Shown here one piece after another: positions 16,465-24,199 of a stretch of 39,943 nt of DNA. The first letter of the stretch is position 1. Each line of letters starts with the position of its first letter. The notes under the pieces are model-generated. The model did no database searches, had not been told where the DNA came from, and saw nothing but the letters and a program-made list of their open reading frames with translations. Both the position numbers and the translations under genes were made by a program. The DNA is from Verrucomicrobiota bacterium (GTDB lineage Bacteria; Verrucomicrobiota; Verrucomicrobiia; Limisphaerales; J093). Location of the stretch: assembly GCA_016871715.1 (NCBI GenBank), contig VHCO01000043.1, positions 1 to 39,943 of the forward strand. The letters run 5' to 3'.

Positions 16465-17450
16465 GTTCGAGTCGGACCTTTGCCAAATAGATGCTCGTCT
16501 GGCCCTCGTGCGACGAGTAGTAGCTCACCCAGAGCAAACCGTCGTGCCAGACCAGCCCGGGGTAACTGGTGTCGCCCCCCGAAGGCAGCGTCAAGATCTC
16601 CCTCAACGTCCCCGCCCCAGGCTCGACCCAACCCAACGCCGTCCGCGCTCCGCCGTCGTACAACCGCACCGCCGCGATCAACCGCCCGTCCGGCAGTCGC
16701 AGCATGTGCGGCCCGCCAATCTTGATGCCCAGATCTTTCCAGGTCCATTCGGTGTAGGGCGGCTGAGCTCGGCCCAGTTGACCCGTCCCGGGTTGGCCGT
16801 CGCGCCTCAGCAGGCACAGGCAATCGCCGTTGGGCAGGAACACCAGGGAAGTCTCATTCGGATAGCCGGCGTCAAACAAGGTCCGCACCAAGGGCTCGAA
16901 CTGGCGCCCGTCCCGACTCGAGTACAGCCGGGTGAAACGTTCCCCCGCGGTGTCGTACCCGACTCCATAGGCCCGGTCGCCGCGCCAGCTCACCCGCCAT
17001 AACCACAGATTCGGCTCGCCGATCGCGCTCGGCTCACCCCAGGAACGACCGTCCGTCGAGAACCACGCGTGGGTCTGGTGCCTGGTCTCGGACGGCGGGT
17101 GGAGGGCGCCCGCCGCCGTCACCATGAGCCGGTCCTCGGGCGTCACCACAATCTTCGGGTCGCGCAAGTCCGCCGTGCTCGACGTGAGCCGAGCCGCCGA
17201 TTCCCACTGGTCGCCGTCCGTTGAAACCAGGATCCGCACCGCGCCGTCGGGCGAAACGTGGCCCTTGCCTTCGCGAAAGACGCAGTACCAGGCGCCCCGC
17301 CAGCGCGTCAGGTCCGTAAAGGCGTTGTGCGGCGCCTGATCCCAGATTCGTCGCACGTCGATGAGCGTGGCATCGGCCGCTAGGAGGGGCCGTGGTCAAG
17401 GTCACGCCAGCCATGCCAATGCCAGCCAGGTATTGCGCGCAGGTCTTCAT
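16465..17450 (-). pseudogene. Exo-sialidase-like (BNR) protein gene with frameshifts
   Basis: The sialidase-like body reads from near WDQAPHNAFTDL to SIYLAKVRL, about 300 residues, with BNR-type motifs VSTDGDQWESAARL, FSTDGRSWGEP and LYSSRDGRQFEP. A proper signal peptide (MKTCAQYLAGIGMAG...) starts at the ATG at 17450 but lies in another frame. Removing one base from the G4 run at 17386-17389 (plus strand) joins it to LLAADATLIDVRRIWDQAP, a normal cleavage region. A second frame change near 16440-16480 separates it from the esterase part. An internal GTG at 17356 would give an ORF without a signal. Related proteins act on glycan ends in the periplasm. An assembly error at the G-run cannot be excluded. 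Confidence 0.75.
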
Positions 17451-17696
17451 GGCGCGTAACCCTGCCAAAACCGACCGAGCGCGTCACCTACCAACCGACG
17501 ACCGACGTTTCAACGCCTCGGCTTCATTGCGTTCTTACGTACCCTTCTTTTCCTGCCTACGCTGCCTACGTTCTCCTTTTCCTTTTCCTTTTCCTACGTA
17601 CGTTCCGCTCGCCCGCCCCATCCGGGACCCTTTAAACCCAACGCAGGCAACATGCTGGCCTTCCCACCAGCCCCCGCCCCCCGCTCAGTGCAATAT

Positions 17697-17721
17697 GACA
17701 GTTATAAAGAGGTTGACACAC
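17697..17721. repeat. 25-bp TTGACA-containing element, copy 1
   Basis: The sequence begins GACAGTTATAAAGAGG and ends GTTGACACAC. It differs from copy 2 at three positions. It contains a sigma-70-like TTGACA, but no convincing -10 box sits 16-18 bases downstream. Confidence 0.7.
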
Positions 17722-17849
17722 TTGTCCCCTCGCGCTCGCGCGTTTCGGGTTGGCCTTGGCCGCCGTAGCCGTAGCCGAGAGCCCTTTCGCTTTGAACCCA
17801 CAACCAGCGCAACACCCAAGCCTTCCCGCCCAGCAAGAGATGACAGTGA

Positions 17850-17874
17850 GACAGTGATAAAGACGTTGACAGAC
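17850..17874. repeat. 25-bp TTGACA-containing element, copy 2
   Basis: The sequence begins GACAGTGATAAAGACG and ends GTTGACAGAC, 153 bases after copy 1 in the same orientation. A further TGACAGTGA lies just before it. It may be an operator or promoter element of the ABC exporter. Confidence 0.7.
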
Positions 17875-18030
17875 CTGAACGGCCCGGCCCAGCCACCTGC
17901 CGGCACACCGCCCGCACCAGGTTCTACCAGACATCCGTCCGGTCCGACCGCACCTGTTGGCCAACCCGCCCAGAAAAGGCTGCCTCGAAAAGGCTTTCCC
18001 AGCCCGCCGCATCTTTGGTTTAACCGAGGG

Positions 18031-19896
18031 GTGTCGAGTCATCCGGGTTTCGGGGCGCACACCGACCCCACCTTCAAATCGCAGCCGCGCCGGACCGGCG
18101 AGGTCGTGCGGCGTGTGGCCGTTTACCTGCGACCGTACTGGGGGCTGTCCCTGGCAACGATCGCCTGCGCCGTGCTCTCGTTGGCCTGCGCGTTGTTGTA
18201 CCCGAAACTCACGCGCGTGATCATCGACGATGTGGTGGCTCGGCAACGACAGGATCTGCTCGCGCCGGCCGCGCTCGGGTTGATCGGGGCCTTCTTCCTC
18301 CGCGAGGTCTTCAACAGCCTGCGCATCCGCGTCAACAATCGCCTCGAACAAAACGTCATCTTCGACATGCGCCGCGATGTCTACGCCCGGCTCCAACGGT
18401 TGCCGGTCGCGTGGTTCGATCCCCGCGCATCCGGCGACCTCATGACGCGCGTCATCGAAGACGTCAACAACGTCGAGCGCCTCCTCATCGACGGCGTCGA
18501 GCAGGGCGCCGTAGCCGTGTTGAGCATCGGCGGCGCGTTGACCTTCATGTTCCTCTACAGCCCGTCCCTGGCGGTGCTGGCCTTGTTGCCCATGCCGCTG
18601 TTGGCCGCGGGCGCTCTCTACTACACGACGACGGCTCACCGGCGGTACCGGCGCCAACGCGAGGCGGCCAGTGCCATGAACGCCCTGCTCATGGACAACC
18701 TCCAAGGCATCCGGCAGATCAAGGCCTTCGGCCGCGAGCGACAAGAGGACCAGCGCTTCGCGGCCCGGGCCGATGACCTCCGCCAAGGCACCCTGGTGGT
18801 CATGCGGGCCTGGGCCTGGTACGGCCCCGCCATGCAATTCGTCGGGGCCCTCGGCATTGCCCTGGTTCTTTGGTTTGGCGGGGCGCAGGCGATCGCCGGC
18901 CAACTCGAGGTAGGTGAGTTGGTCGCCTTCATGTTGTACGCCGGCATGTTCTTCTACGAGCCCATCGGCCGCTTGCACATGCTCAATCAGATGCTCCAGT
19001 CCGCCCGGGCCGCAGCCGCCCGTGTGTTCGACATCCTCGACGCCCCGGAAGAAGCTCGGGCCCGCGCCGGACAGGGCGTGCCTGGGGGAACCGCCCTACC
19101 TTCGGATTGGCGCGCCCGCGGTGAAGTGGTCTATGATCGGGTGGGCTTCAGCTATGGCACCGGCAAGGTGGCACTGGCCGACATCAACCTCGAGGTGCGG
19201 CCTGGTCAGATGGCGGCTCTGGTAGGCCCCACGGGCGCGGGCAAGTCCACCCTCGTTAACCTGCTGCCCGCCTTCTACGAACTGACCTCGGGTCGGATCC
19301 TCATCGATGGGCACGACATCCGCCACTGGCCCCTGGACACCCTCCGCGCCCAAATCGCCGTCGTCAGCCAGGAACCCTTCCTCTTTAACGGCACCTTGCG
19401 CGATAACATCCTCTATGGCCGCATCAACGCTTGCCAGGACGCCCTCCTCGACGCTGCCCGTGCCGCCAATTGCCACGACTTCATCAGCCGGTTGCCGGAC
19501 GGATACGACTCCCGCGTCGGGGAGCGGGGCGTGAAACTCAGTGTCGGCGAGAAACAACGCGTCAGCATCGCCCGGGCCCTCCTCAAGGACGCGCCCATCC
19601 TGATCCTCGATGAAGCCACGGCCAGCGTGGACACTCAAACCGAACGCCTGATTCAGGAGGCGCTCGAACACCTCATGACCGGGCGCACCAGCTTCGTCAT
19701 CGCGCACCGCCTCAGCACCATTGTGCGGGCGGACCTGATCCTCGTGTTGCGGCACGGAACCATTGTCGAGCGCGGCTCGCACGAGGAACTGCTGGCCACC
19801 GGCGGGCTCTATGCCCGGTTGGCTCGCATTCAGAACACCACGACCATCGAGGAAGGATTCGAGCGGTTGGGCGACCTGCCGCCGGTCACCGCCTGA
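18031..19896 (+). CDS. ABC exporter, fused permease and ATPase (MsbA/multidrug type)
   Basis: About 621 residues from a GTG at 18031. Longer in-frame starts exist, but the upstream translation is spurious. The permease domain (about 30-325) has six predicted helices and coupling-helix-like RRYRRQREAASAMN. The ATPase domain (about 355-610) has Walker A GPTGAGKST at 399-407, Q-loop VVSQEPFLFNGTLRDNI, signature LSVGEKQR (Val replaces the usual Gly), Walker B ILILDEATASVD and the H-loop IAHRLST. It should form a homodimer in the inner membrane and export lipid, drug or peptide; the substrate is unknown. The start codon and ribosome site are weak, so the N-terminus may be off by some residues. AAAGAnGTTGACA elements lie on both sides of the gene. 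Confidence 0.9.
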   Translation: MSSHPGFGAHTDPTFKSQPRRTGEVVRRVAVYLRPYWGLSLATIACAVLSLACALLYPKLTRVIIDDVVARQRQDLLAPAALGLIGAFFLREVFNSLRIRVNNRLEQNVIFDMRRDVYARLQRLPVAWFDPRASGDLMTRVIEDVNNVERLLIDGVEQGAVAVLSIGGALTFMFLYSPSLAVLALLPMPLLAAGALYYTTTAHRRYRRQREAASAMNALLMDNLQGIRQIKAFGRERQEDQRFAARADDLRQGTLVVMRAWAWYGPAMQFVGALGIALVLWFGGAQAIAGQLEVGELVAFMLYAGMFFYEPIGRLHMLNQMLQSARAAAARVFDILDAPEEARARAGQGVPGGTALPSDWRARGEVVYDRVGFSYGTGKVALADINLEVRPGQMAALVGPTGAGKSTLVNLLPAFYELTSGRILIDGHDIRHWPLDTLRAQIAVVSQEPFLFNGTLRDNILYGRINACQDALLDAARAANCHDFISRLPDGYDSRVGERGVKLSVGEKQRVSIARALLKDAPILILDEATASVDTQTERLIQEALEHLMTGRTSFVIAHRLSTIVRADLILVLRHGTIVERGSHEELLATGGLYARLARIQNTTTIEEGFERLGDLPPVTA

Positions 19897-20507
19897 CCCC
19901 GCTCTCCGCCCGCGCAGTTGGCCGTCCGAGGGCCGGGAATCGCCCCAGGCCGCTCCACTCTCCGGGGCCCCCGCTGGCCAGTAGGCCGTACCGTCCGTTC
20001 GCCTCCCCACCACCCGCCAGCCACTAACCCCTAACCCGGCGTTCGGTCCCGTCCCGCTCCATCTCCCCGTCCTCCCGCCCTCGCAATGGGTTGCGGCACA
20101 AAGAGAATCCTAATGGTCTGCCAGCTTCAAAGAAGTTGACAGGACGTTGACAGAACGTGAGCCTCAGTGCGTCTTGTGCACCGAAGACCCCGGCTCGCTG
20201 GCCACCCCCGGCCGGACCTACCGGGCGGAGTATCTGTCGGGACCGACTCTCGGATCAACGACCTCCATTGTCCCCTAGCCTTCCCATCGCCCCGTTCCCT
20301 GTGTCGCCCCTCTTTGTCGCTCGCCTTTGTCGACGGTCTTCGTCGCTCCCTCATTGCGCCTAGCAGGTCGTACTGCCCCGCTGCCCGGAGCTGCGATCCT
20401 CTGCCTCCGCAACCGCGCAGCCACGAACCGGACCAAGGACCAAGAGCGCTTCCCCATGGAGTGCTGGGTGCCAACAGCGCAAAGGGCGAGGGAGGAGAAG
20501 GGAAGGG
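19897..20507. other. Non-coding stretch between ABC exporter and tandem array
   Basis: Together with the array to 20730 this is over 800 bases without a supported gene. It holds AAAGAAGTTGACA at 20130-20142 followed by a second GTTGACAG at 20147-20154, related to the elements upstream of the exporter. Three inverted units of the 13-bp repeat lie at about 20308-20346 (TTTGTCGC at 20313, TTTGTCGA at 20326, TTCGTCGC at 20339). Confidence 0.6.
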
Positions 20508-20508
20508 A

Positions 20509-20638
20509 GCGACAAAGGTGGGCGACAAAGGCGAGCGACAAAGGCGAGCGACAAAGGTGAGCGACAAAGGCGAGCGACAAAGGTGGGCGACAAAGGTGGG
20601 CGACAGAAGTGAGCGACAAAGGAACCCGACAGAGGTGA
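20509..20638. repeat. 13-bp tandem repeat array, ten units
   Basis: Units start every 13 bases at 20509, 20522, 20535, 20548, 20561, 20574, 20587, 20600, 20613 and 20626. The consensus is GCGACAAAGGYGR; the last two or three units are degenerate. The unit length is not a multiple of three, and a 39-bp period gives 13-residue peptide repeats in every frame without stops, which explains the long open frames here. It is not a CRISPR array (no spacers). Confidence 0.95.
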
Positions 20639-20650
20639 CGGCGGTTTGCT

Positions 20651-20732
20651 GGTAGAGCGCGCAATCCTCGACACGCCGCCAACCGCTGTGGACAGAGGTG
20701 GCCACGACGCGTCTGGGCAACTCGACGCCGTC
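20651..20732. repeat. Degenerate 82-bp palindromic repeat, inverted copy
   Basis: GGTAGAGCGCGCAATCCTC at 20651 and GCCGCCAACCGCTGTGGACA correspond to the right arm and middle of the repeat in reverse orientation. The other arm (20705-20732) is heavily mutated. It abuts the stop codon of the URO-D-like gene. Confidence 0.65.
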
Positions 20733-21999
20733 AGCCGGCACTTTCACCGCTCTCGCGGACAGCTCGGAAGAGGGCTTCGACGTTATCGATGGGGGTATTG
20801 CCCTGGATGTTGTGGACGGTGTTAAACACGTAACCGCCGTCTTGGTTGAAGATGCCAATTCGCTCGCGCGCTTCGCGATAGACCTCTTCCGGTCGCCCAA
20901 ACGCCAGGGTCTGCTGCGTGTCAGCGCCGCCGCCCCAAAACACCAGGTCCCGGCCGAACTCGCGTTTAAGCCGCGCGGCGTCCATGTCCGTGGCCGAGCA
21001 CTGCACGGGGTTGAGCACGTCGAAGCCGGCAGCGATGAAGTGCGGGATCAGGGCGTACACCGAGCCGCACGAGTGGATGAAGGTCTTCCAGCGAGTGCGA
21101 CGGTGGACCAAGTCATTGACCTGCCGATGGAACGGCTGAAACAGCTCGCGATAGGTCTCGGGTGAGATGAACGGTCCGCGTTGGGTGCCGAAGTCCGTGC
21201 CGGTGATCAGGGCCACTTGCAGCCAGTCGCCGAACAGGCCGATGAGCGTCTCGAGATTCTCGAGCGCAACCGCGCACTGGCGCTCGAAGACCTGTCGCAC
21301 GTAGTCACGGCGTGTCTTGGTGGAGATGTACCACTCGGCCACGTCGCGGATGCCTTTGGGGCGCTTGAGCCAGGGCGCCGGCACGAGCGCGATGTCCCCA
21401 AAGCCCGTGCCTGGGACCACCAGAATCGCGCCAGAGTCGGACCGGGCCTTGAGCCGATCCGCTTGGGCGCGGAAGTGGGCCAGATCCTCGGGGCCGAGCG
21501 GGCCGAATTCCTCACAGTTGTCGGCCGGGTCGAGGTGGGCCTCGTCGATCGGTTCCTGCCGGATAATGGCGTCGAAGAAGTAACCGCCTTGGGGCATGTG
21601 CCCGCTGGGGGGCGCGTTGGTATCGCCCTCGGGGTGCATGAGCCAACCGCCATCGGGGGCGGGCGTGAGGTTCAAGGTGCCCGGCACGAGGCATTCGGTG
21701 CCGTCGAACAGGGTGAAGGGTTTCCAGTCTTTAGCTTCGGTGCCGAAGAGCGAGCGGCGCGGCGCGGCGCCCAGCACATCGATGCCCAGGGTCTGGCGCA
21801 GGGCATCGTCGATCTCGCCGAGCATTTGGTAGGGCTCGATCACCCGCACCCGGTGATCGCGCTCGCCCAACAGCCGTTGACGCAAACGCTGAACCACCGA
21901 GACGTGGATGCCGGTCACAAAGGTCGCGCCAAAGTCCACCGGCACACGGTCCGGGGCGCGGTGGTTCAAGGCCGACTCGAGTCGTTGGCGGCTGTTCAT
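20731..21999 (-). CDS. Uroporphyrinogen decarboxylase-like (URO-D superfamily) protein
   Basis: A 422-residue cytoplasmic protein of the URO-D/MtaA/CmuA fold. The start MNSRQRLESALNHRAPDRVPVDF is typical of this subgroup. FIHSCGSVYALIPHFIAAGFDVLNPVQ contains His309-Ser-Cys311, the H-x-C metal site seen in corrinoid methyltransferases of the family. The end (NTVHNIQGNTPIDNVEALFRAV) also fits. It lacks the paired Arg residues of true HemE as far as I can judge, so haem synthesis is unlikely. A methyl-transfer or demethylation role on an unknown substrate is more plausible. It follows the pseudopilin gene by 28 bases on the same strand, so they may be co-transcribed. A degenerate palindromic repeat overlaps its stop. 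Confidence 0.88.
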   Translation of the reverse strand: MNSRQRLESALNHRAPDRVPVDFGATFVTGIHVSVVQRLRQRLLGERDHRVRVIEPYQMLGEIDDALRQTLGIDVLGAAPRRSLFGTEAKDWKPFTLFDGTECLVPGTLNLTPAPDGGWLMHPEGDTNAPPSGHMPQGGYFFDAIIRQEPIDEAHLDPADNCEEFGPLGPEDLAHFRAQADRLKARSDSGAILVVPGTGFGDIALVPAPWLKRPKGIRDVAEWYISTKTRRDYVRQVFERQCAVALENLETLIGLFGDWLQVALITGTDFGTQRGPFISPETYRELFQPFHRQVNDLVHRRTRWKTFIHSCGSVYALIPHFIAAGFDVLNPVQCSATDMDAARLKREFGRDLVFWGGGADTQQTLAFGRPEEVYREARERIGIFNQDGGYVFNTVHNIQGNTPIDNVEALFRAVRESGESAG

Positions 22000-22027
22000 A
22001 AGCAGGGAGGACTGATCCGGGCGCAGG

Positions 22028-22972
22028 TCAAGGTTCCGGCACCGAGGTATGTTCGGTCAGCCAGAGCATGTCGCGGTTGTTCGGGGAATCGACGCCGAGC
22101 GTCAGCCAATTCGAGTGTTTGATTTGGGCCTTGGTGCGGCCATCGAGCCATTTCTTGATCTCGCCGTGGCCGTCGGCGAAGGAGAACCCGCAGGCGCCGT
22201 TGTGGTAGCTGGCTGGGTAATCGAAGATGTAGGCTCGGGTCGGGTTGGCCAGATCCGCCATCCACACGCCAAAGGCGCCGTTGTTGATGCTGTCCGGGTG
22301 TTCATCCACGAACACATGGACCTTCGTGGGGGCGCCGAGGCTAAAGTCGGAGGTTTTGTAAAAGACGACGAATTTCGGGCGCGCGACGCGGTAGTTGAGC
22401 CAATTGCCACCGGCAGGGTCGGCGACGGCCACGCTCATCGCCACGCTGCGGACGCGCGGTTGCGTGCGGCTGCCGACCCGGACGGCGCTGCGGTCGGCGG
22501 GGCACTTGTAGATGCCGGCCGCTCGGTTGCTGTACGGGGCCAGCTTGGCGTGCTCCGGATCGGTCAGATAGAGCGTGTTGGTGTTGTCCGTGCTGGAGGT
22601 ATAATCGAGCCAGCCCTTGACCCAACTGCCCACGGCATTGCCCGGCTCGAGGTTGGGCACCAGGCGGTCCTGGTATTCGTCCGCGTACAAGGCATGGGCC
22701 AACTGGAGTTGTTTGAGGTTGCTCAGGCAGGCGATGCCGTGCCCTTTGGCTTTGGCCTTGCCCAAGGCGGGCAACAACAAACCGGCCAAGATTGCAATGA
22801 TAGCGATCACCACCAACAACTCGATCAACGTGAAGCCGTGCCGCGGAGATTTGGCTGGTCCCGCGACCTGTTGCAAGTAGGACAAGTGGTGAGCGCAGGC
22901 GTGTTGCGCGCAGGGCCACGGGCGAGACGCCCGTGCTCGCTTCTGAGGGGCTGCTTGGCTAGGCATACTCAT
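22028..22972 (-). CDS. Pseudopilin-like protein with prepilin N-methylation signal
   Basis: A 314-residue protein from the ATG at 22972. An ATG further upstream lies in the 82-bp repeat and is rejected. The prepilin peptidase site is [27 protein letters not shown], with Glu+5 present. The globular part includes [11 protein letters not shown] and YNDEYQD-like (YADEYQD), then a DGHGEIKKW end close to the H-x-DG signature of PVC pseudopilin-like proteins. It would be inserted in the inner membrane and processed by a type II secretion or type IV pilus peptidase; PVC genomes have many copies and their roles are mostly unknown. The pre-cleavage leader is unusually long (about 46 residues) and part of it is encoded by a palindromic repeat at 22917-22935, so a later non-ATG start is possible. 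Confidence 0.85.
   Translation of the reverse strand: MSMPSQAAPQKRARASRPWPCAQHACAHHLSYLQQVAGPAKSPRHGFTLIELLVVIAIIAILAGLLLPALGKAKAKGHGIACLSNLKQLQLAHALYADEYQDRLVPNLEPGNAVGSWVKGWLDYTSSTDNTNTLYLTDPEHAKLAPYSNRAAGIYKCPADRSAVRVGSRTQPRVRSVAMSVAVADPAGGNWLNYRVARPKFVVFYKTSDFSLGAPTKVHVFVDEHPDSINNGAFGVWMADLANPTRAYIFDYPASYHNGACGFSFADGHGEIKKWLDGRTKAQIKHSNWLTLGVDSPNNRDMLWLTEHTSVPEP
22917..22935. repeat. GGGCGAGACGCCC palindrome, copy 1
   Basis: CACGGGCG-AGA-CGCCCGTG forms an 8-bp stem with a 3-base loop, followed by CTCGC. It belongs to a second palindrome family; a related copy lies at 36696-36714 in the opposite orientation. It falls inside the pseudopilin leader. Confidence 0.75.
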
Positions 22973-23002
22973 AAAAGTCACGGAGCTGGGGCAACCGGCG
23001 GC

Positions 23003-23084
23003 GGTAGGGCGCGCCGTCCTCTGCGCGCCGCAACTTCCAGGGTGCACAGCGTTTTACGGCGCGCAGAGGACTGCGCGCCCTACC
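23003..23084. repeat. 82-bp palindromic repeat, copy 3
   Basis: Arms GGTAGGGCGCGCCGTCCTCT / AGAGGACTGCGCGCCCTACC. The flank to about 23115 (GCAGACGCTCG..., GACGTCTCATCAGG) matches copy 2 best. It lies between the divergent pseudopilin and response-regulator genes. Confidence 0.9.
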
Positions 23085-23347
23085 TGCAGACGCTCGTTGA
23101 TCCCGACGTCTCATCAGGAACGACCTTCATGGAACGTGGTTCTTGCTCCCCTGGCAAGCTTTCGTCCACCATCTTTCGTGCGCCGTCGACCGCCCCTGGG
23201 TGGTGCGCCTGAGGTCTGCGCCCGGACCGATTCGCCGCCGGGCTGCTGCGGACCGGGCGGTTGGCGGGACGAGGAGAGTTCGGGGGTAGCTACCCGTCTG
23301 CCTTGCGTTCGGTCCGGCTCGGGCGCATGTTTTTCCTCGGATTCGCC

Positions 23348-24001
23348 ATGAACCGCAAACGCATTCTCGTGATCGAGGACGACGACCTCCAGTACGAGAT
23401 TTACGAGGAGGCGCTGGCGGACTACGACCTGATGCGCGCCAAGACGGGATCGCGCGCGCTAACGTCAGTGGCGCGGGATCGCCCGGACCTGATTGTGTTG
23501 GACCACGTGCTGGCGCACGGAGAACGGGGCCTGGAGTTTCTGCCGGAGCTCAAGGACCTGTTGCCGTACGTGCCGATTATTGTGGTCTCGGGCGCGCTCG
23601 AGGTGCACCAGCAGATGCAAGCGCTCCAGGGCCCGCGGAGGGCGCATTATTGCCTCACGAAGCCGGTGGATCTGGACGATTTGCGGCGGACGGTGGCGAC
23701 GGCCCTGCGCGAATGCGGCGAGGCGGAGATTGTGCGGCAGTTCGAGGCCCTCGAACGCTCGAAGCGGGTCGATATCGAGGAACTGCTGAGCCGGTCCACC
23801 GACCGGCTGAGTCGCCAGACGGAGATCCGCAAGCGCCTGCAAGGGACCACTGAGCGCCCGAATATCTCGGCGTTGGCGCGCCAGTTCCGCGTCGCGCGTC
23901 GCACCATCATCCGAGATCTGCAAGAGCTGATCCGGAGGGCGGAGATTGCCCCGGAGGTCTACCCGAAGAGCGAATTGGCAGAGGACGCAGACGCGGACTA
24001 G
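23348..24001 (+). CDS. Orphan response regulator: receiver domain plus C-terminal helix-turn-helix
   Basis: A 217-residue protein. The ATG at 23348 starts MNRKRILVIEDDD, the usual receiver opening; an in-frame ATG at 23327 is less likely. The receiver (1-120) has acidic residues at 10-13, phospho-acceptor D52 (LIVLDHV), S81 and K105 (LTKPVD). The linker is helical (REC to about 175), and a C-terminal HTH-like segment ISALARQFRVARRTIIRDLQELIRR (about 177-202) resembles HTH_11/DeoR-type readers. No histidine kinase gene lies nearby, so its partner is elsewhere. It probably controls transcription, target unknown. Confidence 0.8.
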   Translation: MNRKRILVIEDDDLQYEIYEEALADYDLMRAKTGSRALTSVARDRPDLIVLDHVLAHGERGLEFLPELKDLLPYVPIIVVSGALEVHQQMQALQGPRRAHYCLTKPVDLDDLRRTVATALRECGEAEIVRQFEALERSKRVDIEELLSRSTDRLSRQTEIRKRLQGTTERPNISALARQFRVARRTIIRDLQELIRRAEIAPEVYPKSELAEDADAD

Positions 24002-24199
24002 GACTAGGGCATCCAGGCGCCACCCTGGGCAACACTGACGTCATCCATCCGCAGGGCGGCGTGGCGGAAGCGGTGGCTTATCTCGCAAGGTCGGAGTTGG
24101 GCGCAGGCGGCGTGGTTGACGCGCCGGCCGAGGCTTGGCCACAATCCCGCCCATGTCAGCTTTGCCCAAGCGCGGCGCGACCGCGCTCGATTCAGGACG

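Larger units (their letters stand above)
17451..18030. other. Long leader of the ABC exporter gene, with repeats
   Basis: About 580 bases without a supported gene. It holds a pyrimidine tract with three TTTTCC units (about 17574-17595) and a TACGTACG palindrome, and two near-identical 25-bp elements listed separately. An open frame continuous with the ABC gene crosses it, but its translation is low-complexity and unlike the ABC family. Confidence 0.6.

Noticed and set aside
17392-18030. N-terminal extension of the ABC exporter (about 213 codons)
   Set aside because: Low-complexity translation with repeated VIKxLT segments from the 25-bp DNA repeats; not found in this exporter family. GTG at 18031 is preferred.
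17632-18978. Long minus-strand open frame across the ABC leader and permease
   Set aside because: Shadow of the ABC gene plus non-coding leader; no recognisable domain.
20509-20638. Possible CRISPR array
   Set aside because: The 13-bp units are adjacent with no spacers and no cas genes occur in the window.
20127-20900. Minus-strand open frame of 257 codons with 13-residue repeats
   Set aside because: The peptide repeat is the translation of the 13-bp array; the frame also overlaps the URO-D gene and a degenerate palindrome. No start signal and no family.
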